Numbered from the stretch's first letter, positions 8,625-18,518 are shown. The stretch: 64,000 bases of DNA from Legionella moravica DSM 19234 (GCF_000423305.1 NZ_AUHS01000003.1:1-64000); one strand, 5' to 3'. Notes: a model not told the origin generated them from the sequence alone. Made by a program: numbers and translations.

Positions 8625-9347
8625 ATGTCCCAGAGCCACTGTTTGCTCGTTATTGACACTACACCAGTCAGTGATGAGCTGAAGGATTATTTTGCAAAGT
8701 TTAATCTGGACGTTGTACAACAAAAAAGCCTTTATCCGATTCATATTGAGCAGGGAATGCCTGCTGCCATTTTGATTCATTGGTCTATTTTAAAAAATGA
8801 GCCAGAAACCATTAGGCAATTTTATAACAATTATCCTGTACCACTCATTATTATAAACGACTCCCCAGATGAGGAGGTTAGCATTGCCATGCTTGAAGCA
8901 GGTGCTGATGATGTCATGACCAAACCGCTGTATCCTCGCGAACTTCATGCACGAATAACAGCTATAGCCCGTCGTGTCATTCGCGCTCAACAAAAAATGG
9001 CACATGGAAAAGATGTATTGATGTTTACAAACTGGCGCCTTTATCCAGCCTCCAGGCAAGTGTTTGGTGAGAATAATCAGGAATTACAATTAAGCGCTGG
9101 CGAGTATGATTTGCTCCTGACGTTCGTTCAGCAACCACAAAGAGTTTTGGATCGAGAGTTCTTACTCCAAATCACCAAAAATACCGATTTGACGCCTTTT
9201 GACAGAAGAATTGATGTACAGATCAGTCGATTACGCCAAAAAATCGAGGTTGACGCGAAAAAACCGGCTTTGATTAAAACCATTCGCAACGGTGGTTATA
9301 TGTTCACTCCACGAGTCGTAACGCTAAAAGAAAGTGATGCCGAGTAA
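8625..9347 (+). CDS. Orphan OmpR-family response regulator with degenerate receiver
   Basis: A 240-residue protein with an N-terminal receiver-like domain (about 4-118) and a C-terminal OmpR/PhoB winged helix (about 135-232; LSAGEYDLLLTF, DRRIDVQISRLRQKI and TIRNGGYMF are clear). The receiver has lost its phosphorylation site: the acceptor Asp is His (H52 in LIHWSIL), the acidic pair on strand 1 is reduced to D11 followed by Thr, and the switch Thr is replaced by Asn (N78). K100 is kept. No histidine kinase lies nearby. It probably binds DNA without phosphorylation. The ATG at 8625 has AGGAG seven bases upstream. Targets unknown; the adjacent giant gene and the divergent gene are candidates. 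Confidence 0.9.
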   Translation: MSQSHCLLVIDTTPVSDELKDYFAKFNLDVVQQKSLYPIHIEQGMPAAILIHWSILKNEPETIRQFYNNYPVPLIIINDSPDEEVSIAMLEAGADDVMTKPLYPRELHARITAIARRVIRAQQKMAHGKDVLMFTNWRLYPASRQVFGENNQELQLSAGEYDLLLTFVQQPQRVLDREFLLQITKNTDLTPFDRRIDVQISRLRQKIEVDAKKPALIKTIRNGGYMFTPRVVTLKESDAE

Positions 9348-9605
9348 ATTCATCTGTTTGTGATATAATGCGCCCAACTGGTACAAAATAAAACAAGAGA
9401 ACAACGATGCCTAACCTTCTTGAAGTGATCATACATGACGTTGAATTTACTGCCATAAAGACCCTCTTTCACCAAAGCTCCTGTTAATTTACATTCCTTA
9501 CATTGAGGGTCATTAGCCCTCCTCGTCTGTAAGTATGTGTAGATATTCAGCAAGTATTTAAGTCAGCTACTTGAATCCCTATACTTTTTTATTGGCCACA
9601 TTATC
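9348..9605 (+). other. Intergenic region with -10 box and possible 26-residue ORF
   Basis: A perfect TATAAT lies at 9364-9369, without an obvious -35. Downstream an ATG at 9407 opens a 26-codon frame to 9487 (starts MPNLLEVIIHD), preceded by the A-rich AAGAGAAC. A GAGGG/CCCTC hairpin follows near 9504-9520. Closer to the giant gene a TATACT box near 9579 could be its promoter. This may be a leader peptide, a small RNA or the remnant of a gene. Evidence for any of these is thin. Confidence 0.3.
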
Positions 9606-12600
9606 ATGAGTCACACAAAATACGACATTAATTGTTCTGTTATTAACTGGAATGGACATTCTTTACCTGATTGGTTGTTTTACATACCTAAGGCAAAAGA
9701 CACTTTTATATCTCCTGCCGCCCAATTCAAGCCCGTGGCAGCACTTAATGGATCGCCCTGGCAAACGACCACCACTCCCAAGCAACAGGAACGGGCAAAG
9801 ACGCTTATCCTTGATACCCATTTTTATATAAACGGGTTGCAAGAACACGATTTAATTGCCCAAATTGAATGGTTCAAACTCCAAGAGATAACGGTTTATT
9901 TATGCATAGAACGAGATGGATTAAAATCACTGGTTTCATGCAATGAACCAAATCAGAATTTTGAAGCCTATATTGAGTTCCTTGGCCAATTCGATGAAAC
10001 AACAGATTATGAGCAACTGACGGCCAGCAACAATCTTGTCCGAGATACAACAGCGGTACTCAATGTTGAGCGCAGTCAACAAATGTTTGCGTGCATGAAT
10101 CAGCAAAAAAGACACATTGTCTCAAATCACCGCGGCTCCGATGACGGTTCGGCGACCTCCACTCCAGAATACAGATTTTACGATGAATCAGCTTATGCCA
10201 TTCATATACCCTATGCGATTCTCGCACAAAACAAAGCAATGAAAGCCGCAGATTATCCCATTTGTCTGAATCCACCGGCGGACTGTGCCGATGGTAATGA
10301 TTTAATCCATTTAATAACCCAATATCCCTATCTTACCCATAAACTGCTTGAACAGAATAAAGATCTGATCACCCATGAACTGGTTTCGGCGTTCTATCAC
10401 AAACTGCCTGAGTTAAGAGCGGTTATTATTCCCTACTGTTATGATCTGATAGGTCAATCACCTATAATAGATATTGATTATTATATCCTTTTAAAGGATA
10501 AACTCGATCTGCACCAAATACCTCTTGAACACTTCAAATTAAATTACTCTCTGTTCAAATGGGCTTGTCCAAATCTTGAAGAGCGATTCGATGCCCTGCT
10601 GCATACTGGTTTTAACGCAAAATCATTGCTTAAAGTTTTTCCACATAGGGCGCATGAAATTTTCAGCCATTTCCCTCCAAAAGATCTTTATGACTTAAAG
10701 GATTATATTACAGCAGTGCCAGAAGATGCTGACAGTATTATTCAATCTCATCAATCGCTTCTGGTAAATGCAACAAACTCGAAGTTTTTCCTAATACAAA
10801 TAAGGTATTTTTGGACTGTCTTTAAAAATGCAAAAACAACTAAAGCTCTATTAAATGATCTAATTCAACCTCATCTAGACTCCATGAGTATAATCGTTGA
10901 CTATCTTGCTAGCGAGCCACCGGAAGTTGAGGCTTTCCTTAAAAAGAACAACCGGTTCACTGGATTATCCAAGCACTTCATTATAAGTCTTGCTAATAAA
11001 AATCCCCAAATGGCTGCTTATCTTTTTAAATATCTAAGCACCCCATTAACTTTTATTGATCTAGAATGTGTAACCAATAAAGACTTAAAACTAAGCCTTT
11101 ATGAAAGAGACCAACCCCAGGTGAGATCAATCAAAGATTTGATAATTTTATTGTCACTGTATCCGGAACAATTCGATCGTCTCATAGATGAATATCAATT
11201 CTTATTAGAAAACTCAGGCTCATTTAGGGTTGATCACTTGCCCCCAAAACTCGCATTAACATTAATCCAACTTTTTCCTGATAAAGCTCAAATTAATGAA
11301 GTTAATACACCATCCATCAATCCCTTATGGCAAAAGCCTCCATTTATTAATCACATACTAAATCAAATAAGCAGAAAGAATATTGATATAAATTCATTAA
11401 TCTCATATTACGACCAACTTGCCTTTCTAGGTCGAGATTTGGCAGAGCAGATTATTGCGGAGCAGATTCCTATAAGTACAGAAAAATTCTCGCTCCCGGC
11501 TCTTGATTCCAGAAAAACCAAAGGGAATATAACTCTCTTTGAAACAAGCCCCATAATAGAAATAATGGCTCAAGTGACATACTCTGGTATGCAAATGCTT
11601 GTTTATACCCCTTCATTTTCACATCCTGAACACCCCCCTCAATACAACGAGTGTACCGCATTAACCATTGGAATGCTGGAAGATGCCCTTGAAGTTGATT
11701 TGAGAAAGTTCCCTAATTTAATTTCTTTAAAAATTAATCTTTGTACTGCCAGTCCTTTTAAAATCCAACAATTCTTTGATGAACTCAACCAATATTGTCC
11801 TAAATTAAGTCATTTAAACGTGCCTGAATCCCTAGCCCCAAAATCATGTCACCTCCCTTATAAGATTAACTACCAAAAAGAAAAAAAGTTGAAAGAATCA
11901 ATAACGTCCAGCATCAATATGGTCAATACAATAATGAGGGAAATTAAAGCATACTCATTGCAAGATGGCGCTTCATCATCCCATGACTTACCTCCTGTTG
12001 ATAAACAAGCTATTAATTTATTTCAACGAACTGATAATTCAACAGCCAAATCCTCATCATCAATATTTGTGGCAAATAATACTCTATCTCATTCAACCCT
12101 GTCGCCCAATACAAGTCATTCGTTTATAATGGTAAAAACCGGTGAGTTACTTAATGGGCAAGGAAAAGAACCGCATCGTTTACGAACAGGGATTATTGAG
12201 CTTAATGACGATTTGAGTAGGCAACACACTCAAATCCCTGAGTTTATTTTACGCCCTCTACCTCAAAAATTAACACCTGAATTAATTAATGTATGCCGAT
12301 TGGGAGATGATGGTTTTTACTATCTTCTGACGCTAAAGACATCTGCCAATCAAACTGTTCGCTTACTCTCGGCAGACGCACAAGAAGAGTTAATCGCCCT
12401 TGATTCTCAAGGTGTCGAAACAAAACTCATGAGGGGTTCTGACGATTTTTACTATGTACTATTGGATAAAGAATGTACCCTGAGTTACGTCATAAAAGCT
12501 CCTGAACCGCAAAAATCGCTAAGAAGTTATAGACATCTCAAAGCGGATGATCCTATTAAAGAGATTTTGGATAGATACTTAAATCTGCCAAACTATACAC

Positions 12601-15600
12601 CTGAAAGTACACGATTCGAATCCAAGCGAGTTTGCGAAACCTTCCCTGAATGGTTTGAACGTCTCTATACTATTGGACAAGGAAGTTGCCAGGAACGTTG
12701 TTGTGCAGTATGGTTTCAAATAGCTAAAAATCCAATTATCAAGGATCGAGCTCGACTGGTGAATATTGAAAATAACCACGTACGACTGGAAATCAAGGAT
12801 CTTGAAGGGCAATGGATACAAGTGGATTTAGGCGGAATCAGGGCAAATCACTGTTATGACAATCGCCATTCCTATAAGGCACATACTCTTTCATCTGCCC
12901 AAGATATTCAGAACCGTCATGCCTTGAATAAGAATCACATACCCAATGTTCAGGCTAGCTCATCGAGCTCCACTTCCTGTGCGCCAAGTCAATCCCACTT
13001 TTACGAACAGAAAGAGAAATGGAATTGTACTGAGACTTTTGTTCAGCTGGAAACGCTAATAAGCAACCATCAAATCCCCAAGATAGTGAGTCATTTGGAT
13101 CAAGTATTTGACTACGAACAGTTCCCGGTACTATTAATTCATCAAAACCGAGAGGTGTGTGCACAACAATTTTTACATCAGGCAAAATTACACAATCGAC
13201 CGGTCTTTTTTTTACATGACCCGAATCAAGTAAAAGTGGGAAAAGAGCAAATCCATCTTGAATCCGATTCGCCCACCATATCGACAGAAGATGCTCTTGA
13301 TTTATTCAATAAACGAAATCGTGGAAATCCCGACGCAATGATACTGATAGACTGGGCTGCATTTAGTCCACAACAACGAGTAGCGCTTAATAGTATTATT
13401 GATAAAAAACACAGTTTATATAACAAAAAATTAAAATTCAAAATTTACAGTCTGTGTCCTGAATTACCAAAAGACAGCTCCTTTGTATCAAGGCACCCAC
13501 ATTTAATCAAACCAATACTGCCCATACCTGCAGTGCATACACTTCAGGCTGCTCGAGAATGTACCATTGATTTAAAAGGCTTAGGAGATTGGCAAGAAAC
13601 CTTATTTGGCCCCATAGTATTAAATAACAATCAATTAGAATGGCAGAGATCTGAATTTGTTTTAGCCTTGGAAGAAAATGATCTTCAGCCATTATTCATG
13701 ATTCTGAGTAATATTCCCACACACGCCAGGAAGCAACTGAATACTTTATTACAAAGAGCCAAGGCACAAGGTTACCTGGAGTATCACCACGCCCAAATAC
13801 CCCTAACAGAACAAGTTCAGTTTAAATTAGACTGTACTGAATTTAATATTACAAAATTTCAGCCGGTGCATTTAATAAAAAACATAGAAAGCTCACAATT
13901 ACCACCAGATTATCAGGTCATCAATACCGAACTCTTTGATTTTTTATTAACCAATAAAAAAGTAGATCAAGGCCAATACCAAATAATGCCCGGCTGGTTA
14001 GAACAAGCCAAAGATAACAGACTTACTCTGTTTATCACTTCTGAGTTATCTGACCATCAATGGTATTGTTTATTAGAGCATGCTCAACTTTATCGGGTTG
14101 AATTAACATTGCTTTGCGCCAAGGGAGTGAGTATCCCTCATAAAATAAATGTAAATCAGGGAGCGGAACCAGAAGTTAACAGAGCCATCTCCTTTGATGA
14201 GCCGTTAATTTATTTAAGCAACCAACCCAAAAAATGCGTGACAAAAGAAGAACAGGCCTTGTGTTTTGCAATTGAGGATTATAATTATCAAGATCTGATA
14301 ACCTGGGTTAATTATCTATATCAAAATAACCAGTTTACTGATTTTAATGAACAGACAAGTGATGTCTTCAGTGCCCTGAAACAAGGAAGAACCGTAGTAC
14401 TTTATGGTGAATTCTCCTCTTCATTACTGTATGCATTACAACCGCTTATCTTATCCCAAACGTCTCAAAATGATAAACCATGGCTGGGTCGGTTGATTTT
14501 ATCAATTGATAAAAAATGTCATCCTGATCTGCGCTTTTTACCGCAACAATGTGTTCAGTCAATAGAATTTATAGCCTCAAATGAAATTAAACCCAAAATC
14601 ATCTATAAAGAATTAGCCGATGACAGTACGGACTTAAGTGATTCAGAACAAAAAGCAGAGCGTTATCTGGTGGATCGATTGATTGTTCTAACTGATGCAA
14701 TAAGTAATTACCCCATATGTACTATGATAGGAAAAACCGGAGTAGGGAAAACATTTTTAATTAGAGAAATTAAAAAACGTTATCCAGAGCAATACCAAGT
14801 CTATCATGAGCTGGAACATTTTGAAGACTTTGCTTTAGATGGCAGTGATAAAGTTAAAGTACTGTTTTTAGATGAAGTCAATATTGCCAACAAACACTTA
14901 ACCATGTTTGAACCTTTGAAGGAAGGAGGAAATGCCCGCATCCTGTATCAAGGGCGTATTTATGAACTCACAGAAAAACACCGGATTGTATGCGCCGCCA
15001 ATCCTCTTCATTATGGCGGTGGGAGAGTAAAGCAAAAACTGTTTACAGGACAGGATGTACCCGAACTTCATTTGGCAGAAATGCCCACTTATTCTATTTA
15101 TGAGTACCTTTTAAAACCGATATATCATACTGTTGCACCCTATATGAATGAGCAGGATTTTAAAACCAAATGCCTGCATTTTTTAGCTCAATACAAACAA
15201 AGCCAGCTCAATAAAGAAAATAAACTCTGCATTCGAAATTTACAGGAATGGGTCATTTCTTTTGCTATGGAATTATTGAAACATCAACCTGAAACCTTTC
15301 TTAAGAAAAGGAAAATTCATATTGATGCGCATGTGACCGATATTATTATTACGGACTCAATGAATTCCTTACATAAAATCTTACGTCGTAGTATTGAAAT
15401 ACGAAAACAAAGATATCTTGAGCGTAGAGGCAGTATTTGGGGTTTAAACGGATGTTTAATAGAAGGCCGTCCTGGTATGGGAAAATCAGAATTAATCAGA
15501 TTTCGTCTTGCCAAATCAGGATATATACAAACAAAACCTGGAGAGGATGCGCCTGAAAACACGTTAACCTACATCAAAATTGATGCCAGCCTCTCAGATG

Positions 15601-16064
15601 AATCAAAAAAGGATTTTATCCGTAAAGCATTCAATCAAGGTCAAATCGTTTGGCTTGATGAAGTAAACAGCATCCTTGATGAAGGATTTGAACATTGGAT
15701 GAATGCTTTTCTTTCTGGATTTGATCCAGATACCCACCTCAAAGCCCAAGTTCCAGGATTCATGCTTCTGGTAACAGCAAATAGCATTGGCATGGAAGGA
15801 CGCAGCTTAATTGGGCCTGCCTTTAGAGGGCGCTTAACTCAGTTAACCATGCCCGAGCCAACAGTCAAAGATTTCGAGATGATCATTGAAAATAAATTAC
15901 CCTGTCAGTTAGAAGAAAAACAACGCCACACTATGGCAAGCGAGTTAGTAGTGTTGATGGAAAAAAATAAAAATCTCACATTACGCGAGATTACGCCTAA
16001 ACTTGAATTAATATCCCGAATTTATAGGGATAGCCCGGAAGTAGATAATGCCCTAAGCATATGA
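9606..16064 (+). CDS. Giant multi-AAA protein with transglutaminase-like domain
   Basis: A 2152-residue soluble protein. Residues 1-640 are helical with recurring Tyr/Phe-Pro-x-x-hydrophobic units. Residues 681-745 look leucine-rich. Around 1020-1080 a transglutaminase-like core is suggested by C1028 (or C1032/C1033), H1058 (NNHVRLEI) and D1074 (WIQVDLGG), with the order and spacing of a Cys-His-Asp triad. The C-terminal third holds two AAA+ ATPases: Walker A G1709-T1716 (GKTGVGKT) with Walker B D1756-E1757, and Walker A G1954-S1961 (GRPGMGKS) with Walker B D2018-E2019 and Arg-finger-like RGRL. Two earlier stretches (about 1185-1320 and 1580-1680) look like decayed AAA modules. It may remodel and modify a protein target. 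An effector or toxin role is possible, but secretion is not shown. Confidence 0.85.
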   Translation: MSHTKYDINCSVINWNGHSLPDWLFYIPKAKDTFISPAAQFKPVAALNGSPWQTTTTPKQQERAKTLILDTHFYINGLQEHDLIAQIEWFKLQEITVYLCIERDGLKSLVSCNEPNQNFEAYIEFLGQFDETTDYEQLTASNNLVRDTTAVLNVERSQQMFACMNQQKRHIVSNHRGSDDGSATSTPEYRFYDESAYAIHIPYAILAQNKAMKAADYPICLNPPADCADGNDLIHLITQYPYLTHKLLEQNKDLITHELVSAFYHKLPELRAVIIPYCYDLIGQSPIIDIDYYILLKDKLDLHQIPLEHFKLNYSLFKWACPNLEERFDALLHTGFNAKSLLKVFPHRAHEIFSHFPPKDLYDLKDYITAVPEDADSIIQSHQSLLVNATNSKFFLIQIRYFWTVFKNAKTTKALLNDLIQPHLDSMSIIVDYLASEPPEVEAFLKKNNRFTGLSKHFIISLANKNPQMAAYLFKYLSTPLTFIDLECVTNKDLKLSLYERDQPQVRSIKDLIILLSLYPEQFDRLIDEYQFLLENSGSFRVDHLPPKLALTLIQLFPDKAQINEVNTPSINPLWQKPPFINHILNQISRKNIDINSLISYYDQLAFLGRDLAEQIIAEQIPISTEKFSLPALDSRKTKGNITLFETSPIIEIMAQVTYSGMQMLVYTPSFSHPEHPPQYNECTALTIGMLEDALEVDLRKFPNLISLKINLCTASPFKIQQFFDELNQYCPKLSHLNVPESLAPKSCHLPYKINYQKEKKLKESITSSINMVNTIMREIKAYSLQDGASSSHDLPPVDKQAINLFQRTDNSTAKSSSSIFVANNTLSHSTLSPNTSHSFIMVKTGELLNGQGKEPHRLRTGIIELNDDLSRQHTQIPEFILRPLPQKLTPELINVCRLGDDGFYYLLTLKTSANQTVRLLSADAQEELIALDSQGVETKLMRGSDDFYYVLLDKECTLSYVIKAPEPQKSLRSYRHLKADDPIKEILDRYLNLPNYTPESTRFESKRVCETFPEWFERLYTIGQGSCQERCCAVWFQIAKNPIIKDRARLVNIENNHVRLEIKDLEGQWIQVDLGGIRANHCYDNRHSYKAHTLSSAQDIQNRHALNKNHIPNVQASSSSSTSCAPSQSHFYEQKEKWNCTETFVQLETLISNHQIPKIVSHLDQVFDYEQFPVLLIHQNREVCAQQFLHQAKLHNRPVFFLHDPNQVKVGKEQIHLESDSPTISTEDALDLFNKRNRGNPDAMILIDWAAFSPQQRVALNSIIDKKHSLYNKKLKFKIYSLCPELPKDSSFVSRHPHLIKPILPIPAVHTLQAARECTIDLKGLGDWQETLFGPIVLNNNQLEWQRSEFVLALEENDLQPLFMILSNIPTHARKQLNTLLQRAKAQGYLEYHHAQIPLTEQVQFKLDCTEFNITKFQPVHLIKNIESSQLPPDYQVINTELFDFLLTNKKVDQGQYQIMPGWLEQAKDNRLTLFITSELSDHQWYCLLEHAQLYRVELTLLCAKGVSIPHKINVNQGAEPEVNRAISFDEPLIYLSNQPKKCVTKEEQALCFAIEDYNYQDLITWVNYLYQNNQFTDFNEQTSDVFSALKQGRTVVLYGEFSSSLLYALQPLILSQTSQNDKPWLGRLILSIDKKCHPDLRFLPQQCVQSIEFIASNEIKPKIIYKELADDSTDLSDSEQKAERYLVDRLIVLTDAISNYPICTMIGKTGVGKTFLIREIKKRYPEQYQVYHELEHFEDFALDGSDKVKVLFLDEVNIANKHLTMFEPLKEGGNARILYQGRIYELTEKHRIVCAANPLHYGGGRVKQKLFTGQDVPELHLAEMPTYSIYEYLLKPIYHTVAPYMNEQDFKTKCLHFLAQYKQSQLNKENKLCIRNLQEWVISFAMELLKHQPETFLKKRKIHIDAHVTDIIITDSMNSLHKILRRSIEIRKQRYLERRGSIWGLNGCLIEGRPGMGKSELIRFRLAKSGYIQTKPGEDAPENTLTYIKIDASLSDESKKDFIRKAFNQGQIVWLDEVNSILDEGFEHWMNAFLSGFDPDTHLKAQVPGFMLLVTANSIGMEGRSLIGPAFRGRLTQLTMPEPTVKDFEMIIENKLPCQLEEKQRHTMASELVVLMEKNKNLTLREITPKLELISRIYRDSPEVDNALSI

Positions 16065-16079
16065 TGAGCGAGATACGGT

Positions 16080-16880
16080 ATGGTCAAACAAATACTCTTT
16101 ATCGCAGTGGTTATATTAGGATGCGTACTTCTGTTAATGTACGTCTTTCAAAGGCATTTAATTTACTTTCCTGATAGACACACACCCAATTTAAAGAAAT
16201 TTCATGCCCAGGACATGACTTTAGTCACCTTACAAACTGCAGATAATTTAAAATTAAAATCCTGGTATAAGCCTGCAGAAAACAAGCAACCAACTATCCT
16301 TTATTTACATGGCAATGCAGGTCATATTGGCTACAGAATGCCTCTTGCTCGACAATTTCTTGATTCAGGCATAGGACTGCTTTTATTGGAGTATCGAGGC
16401 TATGGCGGCAATATAGGAAGCCCTTCGGAACAGGGGTTTTATAAGGATGGAGAAGCCGCATTAAATTATTTACTCCAACAAGGGATTTCTTCTCAAAAAA
16501 TCATCTTGTTTGGAGAATCCTTAGGTACCGGGGTTGCCACTAAATTAGCCTATGATCATCAATTTTGCGCCATCATCCTCCAGTCACCGTTTACTTCTCT
16601 TGTAAACTTATCTCGTTATCATTACCCATGGTTGTTTATTAGCCCCTGGGATAAATACGACTCTATAAAACGCATTTCAAAAATTAAAGCTCCATTACTC
16701 ATTGTACACGGCACCCGAGATCAGATAGTGCCTTATTCTGAGGGTTTAAAGCTCTACAATGAGGCGATTGAACCTAAAAAAATGATCTCCCTTCAGGGCT
16801 ATAATCATAATAATTTATGGAGTAGCCCAGGGTTTTCAAAAGAAATAATTCACTTTATTAAGGAACATTGCCACCAGTAA
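16080..16880 (+). CDS. Alpha/beta hydrolase, membrane anchored (YfhR/BEM46 type)
   Basis: A 266-residue alpha/beta hydrolase with an N-terminal membrane anchor (LFIAVVILGCVLLLMYV, about 5-21). The oxyanion region is YLHGNAGH. The triad is S147 (FGESLGTG), D214 (HGTRDQIVPY) and H243 (GYNHNNL). The family includes esterases and peptidase-like enzymes whose true substrates are mostly unknown; the active site would face the periplasm, or the cytosol if the anchor inserts the other way. It begins 15 bases after the giant gene, so co-transcription is likely, although a functional link is inference only. Confidence 0.9.
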   Translation: MVKQILFIAVVILGCVLLLMYVFQRHLIYFPDRHTPNLKKFHAQDMTLVTLQTADNLKLKSWYKPAENKQPTILYLHGNAGHIGYRMPLARQFLDSGIGLLLLEYRGYGGNIGSPSEQGFYKDGEAALNYLLQQGISSQKIILFGESLGTGVATKLAYDHQFCAIILQSPFTSLVNLSRYHYPWLFISPWDKYDSIKRISKIKAPLLIVHGTRDQIVPYSEGLKLYNEAIEPKKMISLQGYNHNNLWSSPGFSKEIIHFIKEHCHQ

Positions 16881-16923
16881 TTGACGCGGTTATGCTCACT
16901 TAATAACAGTGATCTCGCTTACC

Positions 16924-18012
16924 TTAACGTGTAATAAACCATTTCATGATAGTCTTTAATGGGAATGAATGAAACTCGCACCAGCGTTGAATGATATGAC
17001 AATCCAATTCTTGTGGAATCCCATGAATCCCATTTGCCATTTTATTTTGCAAGAGCATTAATGAAGCCAAATTGTGGATATAAAACTCAGGATCTATGTA
17101 TTTCATAGGAGTTGGATCCTGGAGAATAAAATTCACCGGTTTTTTATTATTCAATACATCTTCTGTGCTAAATTGCTCTCCGAACTCATCATATACCCCC
17201 ATATTGGCTAATATTTTTCCTGAAAACCATTCACGTGGAAAGCCACTCATAATCGACTTTCGTCCAGTTGCAGTAACGATAATATCTGCCAAGTTAATCG
17301 CTTCTTTCAAACTCATAATATTAGTCGGATCAATTGCAGGGATATTCAATTCATGAGCCGCATTTCTTTGATCGGCACACAAATCAACTACCGAGACTGG
17401 TGTGTGATTTCGAACACAAAAATAGGCCAGGCCTCTGCCTATTTTCCCAAACCCAAAAATGAGCCAAGACAATTTTGCAGGATCAATATTCTTTTCCTGA
17501 GCAATAGCCAAACTAATGCTTTCCGCACACCCAAACACTGTCTCCAGCTGCTTCGTTAAGGTTGGGTCAATACTGATAACGGGAAAATCAAGTGGTTGAC
17601 TGCGATAAAACTGATCACCTGATCCAGTTAACTCAACAGCCCCTATATCAGGCTTCCCCAAGGCCTGGTAAAGCTCGGCTCCACAATCAAAATAGATATC
17701 AAAATGCTCTCCTTGCAGCTCGTTGATGTCTTCGACATAACGGACACCGGCTAAACCCAAAGAAGAAACAACATTAGGATCCGCCGACATAAAAGAAAAA
17801 GGATTAGTCACTGTAACTTCAGCACCAGCAACAAGCAAACAGACTATCTTTAATACCGTATTAGAAACAAGAGGAACATGATGAACCACTCTCAATCCAT
17901 TCAAGGGACGGGTGCTCGCCCAAAGCCCCAGTTATTCATGCATAAAAGGGGCCGTTAATTGTGGGTAATCCAGAAAATATTTTGTAAGTTGGGGATGCAT
18001 TTTATCGAGCAT
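16924..18012 (-). pseudogene. AdoHcy-hydrolase-like NAD-binding protein, interrupted by stop
   Basis: The long open part (down from 17931) resembles the S-adenosylhomocysteine hydrolase family. It has a Rossmann NAD site (IFGFGKIGRGLAYF), an ILANMGVYDEFG segment like the family's NIGHFD region, and a C-terminal LASLMLLQNKMANG like the real enzyme's conserved tail. It has no ATG of its own. Immediately upstream, in the same frame, the sequence continues (MLDKMHPQLTKYFLDYPQLT, from the ATG at 18012), separated only by a TAA at 17932-17934. The joined product would be 361 residues plus the stop position. Restart from TTG at 17904 is possible (326 residues), but it would lack the N-terminal helix. 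A recent nonsense mutation or a sequencing error is the simplest explanation. Confidence 0.7.
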
Positions 18013-18092
18013 AATCAATAGGAGAAGTTGACCTATAGTAAATAAATCATTCTCCCCATACAACAGAATATAATTTTTAAACCTGAAGCGAA

Positions 18093-18518
18093 TTATCCAA
18101 CAACAAAATCCTCGCCTACGCCCGGGATTCTTGTCCATTCACAAACAGCACCATAATAACTTAAAGCAGTAATATCCGGTTGCGCAGGGCCTTTTGCAGT
18201 GATCACAAAGACACAAGCTCTGGATTCAAAAGATGGAGCCTGTTTTACAGCAGTAAGCGTGTAAGCAATGTCAAAATCAGCATCTTTGGGAAACCCAAAT
18301 CCATAGATAAATACAGACTCTGGACCCAGTTCTGTGCTGTGAATTGAATTGCATAAGGAATCAGAAAAAGAACCTTCCTGGCTTATAGATTGTAGAGTAA
18401 GTTTCCATTGCCCGTCTTTGGAGGTCACATTATGCCAGGTATGAATGCCAGGACAGTAGGGTGATGCATTAATTTGCCCCGCAAATAGAAGCATCAGTGT
18501 AACCAGTATTTTTTTCAT
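18093..18518 (-). CDS. Small exported protein of unknown function
   Basis: A 141-residue protein with a standard signal peptide (MKKILVTLMLLFAGQINA, cleavage probable after the INA at 18). The mature chain holds four cysteines (PYCPG, SLCNS, RACVF and AVCEW), consistent with disulfides in the periplasm or outside the cell. I recognise no domain; the composition is that of a small beta-rich secreted protein. An AAGGGAA lies about nine bases before the ATG. It is divergent from nothing close and precedes the interrupted AdoHcyase-like gene by about 80 bases on the same strand. Confidence 0.8.
   Translation of the reverse strand: MKKILVTLMLLFAGQINASPYCPGIHTWHNVTSKDGQWKLTLQSISQEGSFSDSLCNSIHSTELGPESVFIYGFGFPKDADFDIAYTLTAVKQAPSFESRACVFVITAKGPAQPDITALSYYGAVCEWTRIPGVGEDFVVG

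Noticed and set aside
9504-9520. GAGGG/CCCTC hairpin as terminator
   Set aside because: Stem of only five pairs and no T-run after it.
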